A stretch of DNA of 64,000 nt from Schistosoma haematobium (Eukaryota > Platyhelminthes > Trematoda > Strigeidida > Schistosomatidae). Each line of letters begins with the position of its first letter. Within the stretch, counting starts at the first letter, position 1. Positions 12,690-24,256 of this stretch are shown here, piece after piece. The position numbers and the translations under genes are program-made. The stretch covers positions 71,431,864 to 71,495,863 of the forward strand of contig NC_067196.1 in NCBI RefSeq assembly GCF_000699445.3, given 5' to 3'. A model generated the notes under the pieces. The model saw nothing but the letters and a program-made list of their open reading frames with translations, did not search any database and had not been told where the DNA came from.

Positions 12690-13395
12690 TTCAGCGAAAT
12701 ACTACATTTCGACCGCTGTTGGCTCTTGACGTGGTGGTCGAGCCTGCTTATCGTGATGAACCAATCGGGCTATATTGACTGGAACAATCGTCCCTCAAAG
12801 TTCTACCATGCCAGGCAAGTTGGTTGAAGAGCGGTAAGATTAAAAGCAGCAAACCTAAGATATGAGGGTGAAGCCGTACTGTTGACTGTACAGAGGTGTG
12901 ACGGCAGTAAGGCGTTTCCCTCAGACAACCAGTATAACGGCGGTGTCGCCTTCCCACAAAGGAAGGGTGGGGTTAAAAAGATCGACCTTAAAAATGCATA
13001 CCGCGTATTATCCCACGGATACTCGTCTCCGATAGTAAGGTCTCAATAAGTACAGAGCTAACACGAAAATTACTCACAAAAAGGTGTGTGACCGGCCTCA
13101 AGGAGTTGTCCCTTGGGCACTGCGGTCATACTTTCAGGTCACTAAGACTGATTCTAACCCAATTTCCTTTCCAGGTATCTCTAGAGGAATTTTTCCACGG
13201 TATGGGCAACCGGGAAGGGATAACAGCCCCCATACCTCTAACAGCACTAAACACTGAAATACTACGTACACTAGCTCAACATTTAATTTGAAGATACCTT
13301 TTAGCTCATAAGTTGATTGTGAATCCTCAACTGGGGCCAAACTTTAATCTAGCGTTCTCTGGTTCTTTGTTTATTCTTCCAGTTAATGTCAATTC
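12690..13395 (+). repeat. GC-richer repeat block, possible LINE 5' UTR
   Basis: The base composition changes sharply from the flanks. Landmarks are ACCAATCGGGC near 12760, TTCCCTCAGACAACCAGTAT near 12916, CTTCCCACAAAGGAAGGGTG near 12950, GGCCTCAAGGAGTTGTCCCT near 13094 and GGTATGGGCAACCGGGAAGG near 13198. No frame stays open long enough to be a protein. My recollection is that schistosome non-LTR elements carry a 5' leader of this kind, but no second copy in the window confirms it, so both family and orientation are inferences. Confidence 0.5.
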
Positions 13396-14170
13396 TATTT
13401 GGAAATCACCATAAAACTTTCTAAATTGTTAGTCGTTCCTTATGATTATGCGCTTGTAGAAAATTAATATTTAACAATGAAAGACACTTTAGGAAAAAGG
13501 AAAAATTATTATGCGTATATTAAAAACTGACTGTCTTTTTAAAAAGGTAATAATAATATCACTGATACTGCTAGTACTACTACTACTACTAATAGTATGT
13601 TACTAATGATGATGATGAACTTATTCCACTGTCCCTTTGTCCCAATGTTTATCTTCCCACTTATCGTAATGTTATAGGAGTCATGTAGAATGTATGAACA
13701 GTTGTTATTTTTCTTTTTGTTTTAGTCATTTCTATCTCTGTTCATTTGATTATCTGATGATGATTTAGCGTAAAGGTGAACAACAATACTGTTAGTAGAC
13801 ACTTTTCTTTTTTCTTTTTTTTACAACAAAACCACATTTCTTTCATCCAAACATGTATAGAGTAGAAGTGTAGACAAAGACAAACAATAAATCGATGTTG
13901 TACACTGAAATAAACAATAATAGTTATTAATTTAGTCATTTATCAGAAAACACAATATTTATGAAAATGATTTGTATGACAAGGTTATGTTAGTCGAATG
14001 ATTACCTTTTCTTTAAAAAAAAACAATGACAATGAACAGTTGTTTTGTTTAACTTTCAATAAATCATTTGAATTTATTGATAAGCTAGGTAAGTTTATCT
14101 TGGTTGAGAAGTAATGCAGCAAATAAGGAATAAAATCCAAAAATCACTTGACGATTCAAATTTGAAAAAA
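13396..14170. other. Gene-free stretch with trinucleotide runs
   Basis: (ACT)n followed by (GAT)n near 13570-13620. Otherwise featureless. The minus-strand frame around 13742-13939 contains a poly-lysine stretch from an A/T run and is not credible. Confidence 0.5.
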
Positions 14171-14176
14171 AAAAGA

Positions 14177-14290
14177 TTTTAATGGAGTTTTAATCTCTGA
14201 GCTGGATGGTTTGGTCGTGGAGCTTTCATCGTTCTTCTGAGCGACATCATCAGCACAAACTTCTACTTGAGAACAAAACTCCATTAAAGC
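14177..14290 (-). ncRNA. Hammerhead-like motif enclosed by inverted repeat
   Basis: A perfect 14-bp inverted repeat (TTTAATGGAGTTTT at 14178-14191, its complement at 14275-14288) closes a segment whose minus strand carries CUGAUGA (14247-14253) and, 19 bases on, GAAA (14224-14227). The bases between can form a short helix (GUCGCU against AACGAU, one mismatch). This order fits a hammerhead core. The pairing expected around a cleavage site is not clean, since the A15.1-U16.1 pair and stem III are unclear. It could be a degraded ribozyme of the kind known in Penelope-like elements. Activity is not established. Confidence 0.5.
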
Positions 14291-14958
14291 AATCTTAATT
14301 CTGTGGATGACATAAACTCAGATTACTGATCAGTGTCACTAACTGAAATTTAAAACCAAACGTGGTAATGTCATCATCTCTTTTTGTAAAGCGAAACACC
14401 TAGTTATATCTTTCATTAACAATGTAGTCTAGTTAATTATTTATTGGCTGAATTTAAAATGAAATTTGACTAACACTCGGTCTTTCTGATATAAGCATTG
14501 ATAGACTTCATCACAACCCAGATTTTTACTAAAGTAAAAAATAAATAGTGAATTCCTTAAAACATATTTTGTTACAATAACTGGAAACTATTAAATTATG
14601 TTTCAATGATTATCTGAATAACAAGCTAGTCTTTATTACCACTTGTGGACTACTGAAAGGTAAGCACTAAACGTAATTCTAATACGTTGAGATGTAGTTT
14701 ATCGATTGATTGGAGAAATTACCAAAACTTTGTTTCATAACTCATTGTAACTGTGATCTCGATGAAATCCCTAACTCTCAATGATTTATATAATTAACAT
14801 TACAATATGATGTCAATCTCAGGAGGAATAAACTAGAATTAAAATTTCAGATCAAATTTTTAGAGGATCCGGAATATACATCTTTATAATACATAGATTT
14901 GAATATTAAATATCTAGTCATGTAATTTTTTAAAACTTTACTGAAACTATTTGTTCCA

Positions 14959-14963
<5 letters not shown>

Positions 14964-15014
<51 letters not shown>
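14964..15014. repeat. (AT)n microsatellite
   Basis: An uninterrupted AT run of about 50 bp. It creates a spurious minus-strand frame encoding an Ile-Tyr repeat. Confidence 0.95.
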
Positions 15015-15017
<3 letters not shown>

Positions 15018-15406
15018 TGCGGTCAACCATCTTAGGATTAGTTTTGACAAGATATACAATGTTTGTTTTGTTTTTGTTTTTTGATGACAGTTGTTCAATA
15101 AATGTTAAACATAATAAACAATTCCTATTCTATTGTATATATATACAATAATAATTATGTTAGACAATGGTTTGTTTATTTTGATGACGTTCAAAGGAAA
15201 AGTATATATACATATATCTATATAGACTTACTGTTTTAAGGGAATGAAAACAATTTATTCACTGAAAATCCTGACAATCATATAAATTAACTCTGTAAAT
15301 AAATAATCATTGAAGTTAAGGCATAAATTGTCATACGTTTTTTCAAATTCAAGGTTATAACCCTTACAAATTTTAATATTTTTCATTTATGAGTGATTAT
15401 CGTGAT

Positions 15407-15540
15407 GTAAGAATACTTCTTTTGTGAATTTTTAATGTTTAGATTGATGAGTTTCGAATATTCACCTTGGTTAAGGTTTGAAATTTCATCTAAAATGTAG
15501 TTGAATGTAAAAAGAAGTTTAATTAAGTATTCTTAATTAA
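15407..15540 (+). repeat. Left ~130-bp flanking direct repeat
   Basis: From AGAATACTTC to CTTAATT this matches 16121-16252 in the same orientation with scattered differences (shared word: GAAATTTCATCTAAAATGTA). It flanks the hammerhead SINE dimer. It is too long for an ordinary retrotransposition TSD, so it is a local duplication or part of a longer repeat that the dimer split. Confidence 0.8.
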
Positions 15541-16120
15541 CCTCTAGATCACTGAACTGGCCGGCATCCAACGGTGTTAATGTCTAACTTCAACTAATCC
15601 ACGAAATTGAGTGACATATTCATCATTGTCCTCAGTGAGTTACTATCTCACAACTGACGCGGTAAAACCCCACTGGTCACTACTTCTCATTAGGACTCCA
15701 GGATCTCAACTATTAAAATTACTATAGTGTCCACAAAATCCCCCTTCTGACATGAATCAATATATGCTCACTAGTGAATAGCTTCAAGAGGTATTTTCTG
15801 AAGTTCTAGTAAGAAGCAGTAACCAGTGGAGTTCAACAGGGTCAGTTGTGAGATAGTAACTCACTGATGACACTGGTGAATGTGTTGCTCAATTTCGTGG
15901 ATTGGTCGAAGTTAGACATAAACACCGTTGGATGCCGGCCAGCTCAGTGTTTCAGAGGTTAAGCTTTCGCATGCGAGACTGATAGGTCGTGGGTTCGAAT
16001 CCCTCAAGGTGGGATCGTGGATGCGTAATGCTGAGGAGTTTCACAATAGGACGAAACAGCCATCCAGTTCTTCCAGGTTTTCCACGGTGATCTAGCCCCG
16101 ATTGACTCATGATCTCAACC
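15541..16120 (+). mobile_element. Dimeric hammerhead SINE between direct repeats
   Basis: Left part: a minus-strand fragment holding the A-box complement and the 5' body (to about 15695), then a plus-strand tail (about 15696-15745) that runs straight into a plus-strand unit. The unit has the B box GGTTCGAATCC near 15991, a hammerhead with CUGAGGA at 16031-16037 and GAAA at 16053-16056, and a tail to about 16120. Roughly 170 bp at 15758-15930 are almost identical to 2795-2966, and the dimer layout is the same. Stem II is GUUU against GGAC (two G-U pairs) and stem III is altered, so ribozyme activity would be reduced. Confidence 0.8.
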
Positions 16121-16252
16121 ATTAGAATACTTTTTGTGAATTACTAATGTTTAGATTAATGAATTTTTAATTTTCACTTTGACCAAGGCTTGAAATTTCA
16201 TCTAAAATGTAGTTGAATGTCAAAATAGTTTAATTAAGTGTTCCCAATTGAA
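16121..16252 (+). repeat. Right ~130-bp flanking direct repeat
   Basis: Partner of 15407-15540. The two copies differ by scattered substitutions and small indels, so the duplication is not recent. Confidence 0.8.
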
Positions 16253-16896
16253 TTCTATTATTAATTTCGAAATTAGTCATCAAAAATTTTAATCTATCAG
16301 TTTTATCCTCAAGTTGTTCTAATGTAGAAATGCAGAGAACATGGGCACTGTAACTTCATAAATAGGATATAGATTTTTAAAATTCATAATTTAATTCAAT
16401 AGAATTGTAGCCCTTACGAAATAAGTAAGTTTTGTTTTCTAGTACGAGAGTGTGTTGTTATTGAGGTTCTTGGTAAGAATTCACAAAATAACCGATAATT
16501 AATTAACAAATACAATGTTACTGAAAATAATATTACGCTTAAAATATTGAACTTTGATTTTGTTATTCCCCTTTTGTCACAATAATTCAGTTATTAGGCA
16601 TAATAATAGAGCAATAGCTTGATGATTAAAGCACACTACCTTAACCAACTAATGACACCTAGATATGACATTCCGACAAATTCTGTTTGGTCAGCGGAAT
16701 GGTATCATTAATAATTAATTAGTAATTAATTAGAATTAAATTAAAATAAAATGAATTTCACAATACATTTGGATTATGTGAGTTTTCAGAATGTATTCCC
16801 ACTAAAATATAACTTTGCTTCAATCAACTGGTTTAATGCATATAAATAAATCACTCTATGAAAAGTAATAGCAGTTACAATCGAGTTGAATCCTAA
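16253..16896. other. Gene-free AT-rich stretch
   Basis: No exon, RNA gene or repeat copy was recognised. Confidence 0.45.
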
Positions 16897-17472
16897 TTGA
16901 AATAATGAACCGATCAATGTTAGACCACCATTGAAAACCTGGAAGGCCTTTCCGTCCTAGTATGGAATTCCCCAGCAGTGTACATCCACGATCTCGCACG
17001 CAGAGTTAAGATCCAGGACCTTCGATCCGACTCGCGAAAGCTCAGCCTCCAGACCACCGAGCCGGCGCCCAACCGTGTTAATGTCCCGATTGAAACATAT
17101 TAATACCCACAACCATATACTGATAATTATCATAGTGACTAGCTTCAAGATGTAATTCTCAGAGTTCTAGTGAGAACTGTGACCAGTGGAGTTCAATCGT
17201 GTCGAGTATGAGGCAGTTGCCCACCGAAAATAATGAAAGATGGTCGCGCGATTTTGTGGATTAGTTGAAGTTAGACATTGATACCGTTGGATGCCTTCTT
17301 AGTGGTCTAGGGATTAAGCGCTTGAGCGTCAAACCGATAGTTTTGGGTTCGAATCCCACGTATGGGGTTGTGGAACTACACCATTGGGAGTTCCGTGCTA
17401 GAACAAAACGTCGATCTGATGCTTCGATGTTTTCAATGATGGTCTAACGTTGATCGGTTCATAATTTCAATT
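16897..17472. mobile_element. Older inverted pair of hammerhead SINEs
   Basis: A minus-strand copy (16897-17100) and a plus-strand copy (about 17140-17472) share inverted ends: the word ATGAACCGATCA on the left and TGATCGGTTCAT on the right. The plus copy keeps a B box (GGTTCGAATCC near 17345). The hammerheads are decayed: the minus copy reads CUGGGGA with GGAAAGG, and the plus copy has lost the CUGANGA box. The tail differs from the younger family (CGGTTCAT in place of TGACTCAT), which marks an older subfamily. No clear TSD was found. Confidence 0.7.
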
Positions 17473-19539
17473 AAAACTCATCTCTGTAACCCTAAACTAA
17501 CGTGTTGAATTCGTTCAACTATTTCTCATATTTCTATATTTATCCTTCTTACTGTTCAGCAGCAATACAGTTGATATTTATTCACATACGACGACCTTCA
17601 GGTTTGCTATTTAATTCTAAACAAATCCATAAACTATATTAACTTCAGAAACCATGATTGTTTACTTATTTAAAAGATGATCTTTTGTTGTAACCAAGGT
17701 TACACAGTATAAAAAGAACACACCAATTAATTTAATTAGAATCACTCCAACCATCTGACGATAGAAGTAATAAGATGCAAAACACAATGACTGTCTAGAC
17801 TACACTTTATCGAATTTGCCAGGCAATAAGAATCAAACTGACCATCTCGTATAAGTTATTTCTGAACGCTAGTTTATGGATATACATTTTATGCTTTTTA
17901 GGTAATTAAATTGCAATAAGTGATTTAAATATTGCCGGCTGGTATATATATGCCCACATTTAGGTGAATTGTTGCTATAAGGTGTCGTGCAGATTGTCAA
18001 ATTTGAAGTTTCACAACATAGATTGACTGTGGCTAAAGAACAACTAAAAACCGAGAATCACTGACCAACCATTTCATCCTAGTATGGAACTACTCAGAAG
18101 CTTGAATCAAACGTTCAATTATAGAAATCAAACTAAGAGGAAACACCTTTCCAATTCTCCTTAGTATTCTAACTATAGTTATTAAGTGATGTGAAACCTT
18201 AATAAGTATTACATTATAAAATATTAGAAAGGGAATAAATTTAGCTAGGGTAATTAATTAATATAGGTCATTTAACAAGTGTGTATTACGTACTAGACTG
18301 AGTCAAACATTCTGTATATAGGCTAGTAATACTTGTCCGATGCTCAAAACAAAGTGTACAGAGCAGGATTCGAACCCATAACTCAGCTGACTTCCCTGAC
18401 TATGAAACTGCAACTCCAAACTTACTGAGTTAGTATCAGCACCTAACAGAGAGAATATTGGTAGGCTAACAAAGTACTTAAAATAATCATACATTATTTA
18501 CGGAATAACAGAAAACCATATTTATGACTGACATGTACATAACTTTGTATGTGTGCGTTGATGCAGACAATTAAATAGTCAGTGAACGAATAATGACTGT
18601 GGAAAGCAAAGTGAAGTCTCGATGTGTCTATTAACTACGACAGACTAAATTATATACCGTTCGGTGAAATACATACTTTTTTAAGGTTTAACTATGATGA
18701 CAGAAAATCTGGTGAACCGAAATGAAGTTTGGAAAAGATCAGTGGATGAATGAAAAAAGCTAAAACTACATAAACATGGTCAAAGAAACTAAGCGACTAA
18801 CTACAATAAGAGTGCATGCCATAACAGGTTCTCACGAGATGAATTATCGTATAACCTTAACAGGTATTTTAAAAGAAATACGTTTGAAAATGTCATTGTA
18901 GTGAAACAACACCCAATTAGTGTATTCCGACTAACATAAACAGATTAAGATTAATGGATGGAAACAGTCTCGTTAAGCCGAAAAAAAGTTAAATTCATGA
19001 GTTTGTACAATTTAATAAATAGTGAAAGTTGCACACGCTTATTAAATTAAATTTCTTATTTTCCTTTACAAAATCTAGTTTCTAGCATACCCACTAATAG
19101 TTATTATCCGTCAATCACCCTTAGTCTAGTTTTTAAGTTTTCATGTCTGTTAGCTGGTAATGCTTCTTGTAAACATTACAATTAGAGAGCACTTTCAACA
19201 AAACAAGGCTTAAACTGTTTTGCACTAATGTAAGTTATCATATTTAACTTATTTAATTGAATGTAAACATATGACTACATATTATATTACTAAACATTTC
19301 GCATCTCACTACGATAACTTAACATCCAATAGTTTTACAACGAGCTAGAACACTTAAATAACCCATCGAATATGTGGAAAATAGTTTTATCCATGGTTAC
19401 CAAATTATCAAATCTAAAGAACTTAAAGTTTTTAAACATTTATAACTTCATTAGCTTTGTGAACATGATAATCACTACTACCACCAAAAACTGGCATAAA
19501 TGACTTGTATAGAATAATATTAAAGAATGGTAATATCTA
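17473..19539. other. Gene-free stretch with decayed SINE traces
   Basis: A very degraded minus-strand SINE tail with hammerhead trace (CATTTCATCCTAGTATGGAA) is at about 18015-18110. A lone B-box-like complement (GGATTCGAACCC) is near 18365. The rest is unrecognised AT-rich sequence. Confidence 0.4.
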
Positions 19540-19544
19540 GTGAT

Positions 19545-19745
19545 TCATTGGCACCATGAACCGATCCCAGTTAGACCATCATTGAAAACCGATAAGAATT
19601 GGACACATGTTTCGTCCCAGTATGGAACTCTCCAGCGATGTGAATCCACAAACCTGCCGGCAGGATTCGAACTTAGGACCTTCGTTCTTGCTCACAAACG
19701 CTCAACCTCTAGACCATTAGAGCCGGCATCCAAAGGTGTGAATGA
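19545..19745 (-). mobile_element. Degraded hammerhead SINE, old subfamily
   Basis: The plus strand reads ATGAACCGATCCCAG, then the hammerhead complement TTTCGTCCCAGTATGGAACT (core mutated to CUGGAGA), the B-box complement GGATTCGAACTT and an A-box complement CCTCTAGACCA. It is one minus-strand copy without a clear TSD. Confidence 0.7.
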
Positions 19746-20279
19746 AATGAAAATGATTTGTAGCCATTGATTATGTTCAACTCAGCTGATGTAAGAAGTA
19801 GATAACTAGTTCAGATATTCATGTTTTAATCTTGCAATCAAGCCACGCTTCTCATCCTCAAATAAAAACCCGACAACATGTTCTTATTTTAGCTGTGATT
19901 ACGTGTTGATGAAGTCAAAATAATCATGGTAATGTCCAAATAACCACACTTGACATTTTGTTACGATATGTCATCCATATGTAAATCATACCGAACTACC
20001 ACCAACTAAACTGGTACATAAACTACGCAATATTCGTTGGTAATGGTGATATACAAACTAATATGCAAATTCATCTACAAAATCTTAGTGAAACAAAACA
20101 ATGGACCGAAAGATGACGTATTAATTATATTCACGTAAACAATACTGACTTATTAGATTCCTATGTGAAACGATCTACTTTATTATTAATGGCTTTATTC
20201 AATATTATATTTCGGTACAATATAGAATTCTCAGCACAGGGTATTTCAACAAATTACTTACTGAACAACGAACAAAAAG
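19746..20279. other. Gene-free AT-rich stretch
   Basis: Between a SINE and the 3' end of the CR1-like element. Nothing was recognised. Confidence 0.4.
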
Positions 20280-20395
20280 GCAGTAGCAAATACAAAAAGA
20301 AATAAAAAAAAGGTTTTAAAAAATATATATATATAAAAAATTTAAAAAACGAACCAAAAAATAACTGTACAAACTTTTTTAAAATTAAAGACATG

Positions 20396-22305
20396 TTAAG
20401 AATGTAAGTTATTGACTAGGTTAACTCTAACAACCTGTTCGTCACAGAGTATATTTGCTAGATAAGGTATTATAGAACTTTTATACTTTTCCTTGCGTGC
20501 ATGGGTTTTAATGTAATTACGTCTCGTTCTACCAGAAGATATACAAGGAGAAAGATAAGAGTGAAGGGGATGGTTAATATCTGATAAAATAACAACTGAC
20601 AGGAGTTTGCATGACTTTAGATGTCTATCCACAACCATATTAATTATGACCTCGAAAGATTCACCACACATCTTGCTAACTGCCTTCAGCACTCTCCGCA
20701 ATACAGCAAAGTCTTTTCTCAAAAGCCCGGGAAAGAATAATGGAGAACAGTAAAGAATAATAGGTAATATGCAAGAATTGACAAATTGTAAGAGTAAATG
20801 ACGAGTAATCCCAAGAGCATGCAATCTCTTCATGTAGTAAGTCAGACGGAAAACCTTCTTTGATAACAATAAAACGTGGGAAGACCAAGAGAGATCAGAG
20901 GAAAAGTGACACCAAGATAACTGACCTTCGACACTGTGTTTATCAAAGAGTCTCCAATGGCACAAGCGTTATGGGATCTCAAGATGGTATTTAGATGCCG
21001 TTCATGTCTCATGCGAAACTTAACAGTTTGATATTTAGACGGATTAAGTATGAGACCATTACCAACAGACCAACAATCGATACGAGACAAAAACTCATTC
21101 ATTTCTATGGGATGTAAAGAGGAAGAGATAGGCATACATACGGTGAGATCATCCGCATATCTCATAAAAGTGTTTTCTGTGGAAGATGGCAGATCATGCG
21201 GAAAAAAAAGAAAAGAAGAGTTGAAAAAACAGCTCCTTGTGGTACACCTTCATGAGACAGTAGAGATTCTGAACACTTTCCTCCAAATACAGTGTACTGT
21301 TCCCTTCCAGAGAGGTAGGAACATAGCCAGTTGGTTATCCAGCTGTCAGTGTTGACACTGATTAACTCGTTAATTAAATGTTGTCTCGATATAGAATCAA
21401 AAGCTGAAGTATAGTCCGGAAAGGCGCATCGAACAAACTTCTTACCCTTTTCTGAGTTGAACACTATATTGTGATGCAGAATAGCAACAACATCTAAGGA
21501 GCTTCTTTTGCATCTGTCAGCAAACTGATACGGGTCAATATGCTCTTTTATTGCAGGCTGAAGTGGAAGTATCAATAACTTTTCCATTGTTTTGAGGAAG
21601 GGTGAAGTTATTGCAATAGGTCTAAATTTCACATTCTTATCACCAAATACTTTCTTGGGTACAGGGATTATCTTCATCTTTCTCCACATTTTCGGTATGA
21701 GGTTAGATGAGAAGGATCTGTTAAAGATAGTTGTGAATGGATAACAGGACGTCGGCACATTTTTTAAAAAGCAGGTTTGGGATACCATCAGGTCCCAAAC
21801 ATCGAGATGAATTAAGTGACTGGAGACATCTTCGGAGATCAGTTTCAGTGAAACTGGGAACACGGCTATTATTTAAACTTGTGGATGAAGGGAGCATCAC
21901 ATCAGATGACTGAAGTACAGAAGACTTATTTAAGTCACAAACATTCAGCTGATTATCGCTTCTAAACTTTCTGTCACCTGTAAGTTCTTTAAAGAGTTTC
22001 CACATACTTGGAGAGTTTTTGCAAGATAAGAGTTATAGAGTAAACATACGGTTGAGACGTCTAATCTCTAGGTTTATCAGACCATTTAGCTTACGAACTT
22101 CATTTGAGTTTTTCTCCTCGTACATTCTTTCTTTCATCCTCCGTAGTCGTTTTAGTTGTGAAGATGTAAGTCGATCAAAACCTACAAAAATGGTTTCAGT
22201 GGGACAGCAAATATCAAAACAGAATTTAAGGTAACAAGTGATAACATCAGTAGTGATTTCGAGTGAGTCATCTGTAAATAATTCCCAATTAGTCATATGA
22301 AACAT
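20396..22305 (-). pseudogene. CR1-like reverse transcriptase, multiple frameshifts
   Basis: This would copy the element RNA by target-primed reverse transcription. Going down the minus strand one sees a linker (22305-22033), a connector with RCLGPDGIPNLLFKKCADV (about 21800), the RT fingers with MKIIPVPKK and FRPIAITSP, palm motif A-like DYTSAFDSISRQHLI, motif B GVPQGAVFSTLLF, the catalytic YADDLTVC near 21150, and a C-terminal region ending NLVNNLHS near 20396. It is split over at least five frames, with shifts near 22020, 21790, 21165 and 20900, so it is inactive. Catalytic residues are still readable, which suggests moderate age. Confidence 0.85.
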
Positions 22306-22310
22306 GTTCT

Positions 22311-23040
22311 TCAGATTTCGGATATTTTCTTCTGAGTAATTCCTATATTTGACTTTCTTGGTTTGATGTTTTGATGCTTTCCATATCCTTTAGGTAGAAC
22401 ACGAATTATACAGTGATCCGAGCTAGACAATGCAGCACGTTTACGAGTCGCATATATACCCATATCATTAATGAAGACGAAGTCTAAATGAGCATTCAAA
22501 CGAGTAGGAAAATCTACTACATTTTGGTGAGCTAGTGACGTAAAGAAGCTACAGTCACATGAATTGAAATCACCACATACAACTGAAAGTGAATCACTGA
22601 AGGCAGTAACAGCGAACTCAGTGAATTCATCAGCGAAAACAGATAGCGCAGATGATGTGCAGTCTGGAGTCACGTAGATATTGGTAACATAAACATATTT
22701 GTATTTATTCAGATGTTTTGGACGACATCTTTGAGTTAGACAGTCGATAAAGTCATTTGAAAACTTGAAACACGCTAACGAAGATCGACACTAATTCACG
22801 TTTACAAACGTAGCTACACCTCCACCACACCTCTTTTCATTGTTTGATCGATCCTGACGACAAATTTTGAAATCAGGTAGTGCTACTAGGCAGTCTTCCT
22901 GTAAATCATTTAACCAAGATTCTTGAATTGTGATGACACCACAATTACGACACATTTCGACTTAGTAGGAATTGCAGATAGTCCACCTTGTTGATTAGTG
23001 ATCGGCAGTTAGAATTTAGCAGCTCGGGAATCGACATACG
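22311..23040 (-). pseudogene. CR1-like endonuclease domain, broken
   Basis: A remnant of the APE-type endonuclease that nicks target DNA. On the minus strand from about 23035: LNSNCRSLINKVDYLQ, the metal-binding glutamate motif QESWLNDLQ, RCGGGVATFV, then VVCGDFNSC (GDFN motif, about 22580) and SSSDHCIIRV (SDH motif, about 22430). The motif order is complete, but stops near 22790 and 22965 and a frame change toward the RT interrupt it. Known of the family: the E, GDFN and SDH motifs are catalytic. Confidence 0.8.
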
Positions 23041-23160
23041 ATTAATGTTCATTCTCTTTAACGCATACTGACAACCATCACGATGTCTTTTATAGTACAT
23101 TTTTGTAACTTGTGCGGCGAAAGGTCACAGGCTTTTCATAAAAGCGCCTGAATAGGTTAT

Positions 23161-24000
23161 GCGATTAATGGACATAATGAGACGTTAAAATAAATAAAAA
23201 ATAGATAACTTGTTGAAATAATTAGATGGCAGAAACAGGTAGCCCAGATATTCAGGCAGGCCGCCTTTTTTACTGTCTTGATTAGTGTTACATTTTGTAA
23301 TTGTTCAAGGTCATTTGGCACATGAATACAAAAAAATTTCGCGAACAGTTATAAACAAAAGATGTTGTTCACATTTGCAAATTTAATTCATGGAAATACT
23401 TGTGAACAACACAATATTATCTTCAAAGGTCTCTGTTTTTCGTACAACAAATTCATAGTGTTCTCTAGTTAGTAAATCTTGGGACAATTATATTTTATGC
23501 AATATTGAAGAATTTCCCACGACTAAATAATATATATCGGGATGATTAAAGTGAAACGTTTAGTCAGTTTGGAATCGATTTCTTGGAATTCGAAACGTCT
23601 TTACGAAAAGCTTAGTCGTACAGAAAGCTAGAAGTGAAAGAAACGAGTAGAAAGTTAGAAATTGTTCCAAGAGACGTCGGTCATTTTGAAAGGTCACAAG
23701 AGTAAAAAATAACCAGCGTTCTTCAATTCAAAAACGTAACTTGAAAAACAATTAATACATCTCACTACTATCTGACATGCAACCTAAGTTATATGCGATT
23801 TATGCTAATGGGCAACAGAAAGAAAATATTCCTACATATGATAGGATGACTTAGACGCCCATAATGTTGCAGATTTAAAAAATATGAATGAAATTGATGT
23901 TCTGTGCTCTTGAATTTGAAAGGTTTGATGAGAGACGTTGGTATGAGGTAGGCAATTAACTTGGTGTTCATCAGTTTTCTATATAAACCAAAAGATATAC
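23161..24000. other. Gene-free stretch
   Basis: May contain the 5' end of the CR1-like element. No coding segment or RNA was recognised. The minus-strand 87-codon frame at 23789-24052 overlaps a SINE end and looks like chance. Confidence 0.4.
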
Positions 24001-24256
24001 AATATTTTAAAATTATCAGAAGCAGTTTTGTGGAGAATTTAAGTAATTTCAATAGTTGAAATCATGAGTCAATTAAAGCTAGACCACCATGGAAAACCTG
24101 GAAGCACTGGACAACCGTTTCGTCCTAGTATGGGACTCCTCAGCAGTGCGCATCCACGATCCCGCCTCACGAGATTCGAACCCAGGACCTTCCAGGTTTT
24201 CCATGGTGGTCTAGCTTCAATTGACTCATGATTTCAACCATTGAAATATTTTAAAA
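24001..24256 (-). mobile_element. Fold-back hammerhead SINE with 12-bp TSD
   Basis: The perfect duplication AATATTTTAAAA lies at 24001-24012 and 24245-24256. The insert (24013-24244) is a hairpin: the left arm (about 24048-24107) and right arm (about 24187-24246) are near-perfect inverted copies of the SINE tail. Between them are a minus-strand hammerhead and B box (complement GATTCGAACCC near 24173). The extended 3' terminus, complement of CCACAAAAC...CTTCTGATA, is only on the left, so the element is minus-strand with an inverted tail copy at its 5' end. The A box is missing. Confidence 0.88.
24099..24156 (-). ncRNA. Hammerhead ribozyme, intact core
   Basis: Minus strand: stem I GCACUG with CAGUGC (6 bp) plus an outer UGGA/UCCA pairing across an internal loop; core CUGAGGA (24137-24143), which fits CUGANGA; stem II GUCC-loop CAUACUA-GGAC; GAAA (24118-24121); short stem III ACGGUUGU; cleavage triplet GUC. 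All core residues of a type I hammerhead are present. The very short stem III is also typical of the schistosome SM-alpha ribozyme and may demand a dimer for activity. Activity is inferred. Confidence 0.75.

Larger units (their letters stand above)
20280..23160 (-). mobile_element. CR1-like non-LTR retrotransposon, decayed
   Basis: A minus-strand LINE of roughly 2.9 kb that keeps an apurinic-type endonuclease followed by a reverse transcriptase, the usual pol arrangement of CR1/Jockey-group elements. The 3' part (about 20280-20395) is A/T-rich with an AT run and no clear poly-A. No gag-like ORF1 was recognised upstream of about 23050, so the 5' end is uncertain. Clade assignment is by motif order and wording (LNSNCRSLINKVD start, GVPQGAV), not by phylogeny; schistosomes are known to carry CR1-clade elements. 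Confidence 0.8.

Noticed and set aside
12609..13340. Several short frames in the GC-richer block as small genes
   Set aside because: Frames overlap on both strands without domains, and the block looks like a non-coding retroelement leader.
14847..15098. 83-codon minus-strand open frame
   Set aside because: Its core is an Ile-Tyr repeat from the (AT)n microsatellite; no coding character.
17341..17365. B-box sequences such as GGTTCGAATCC as true tRNA genes
   Set aside because: All occurrences sit in repeat copies followed by the hammerhead module. No cloverleaf with acceptor and anticodon stems could be formed by eye.
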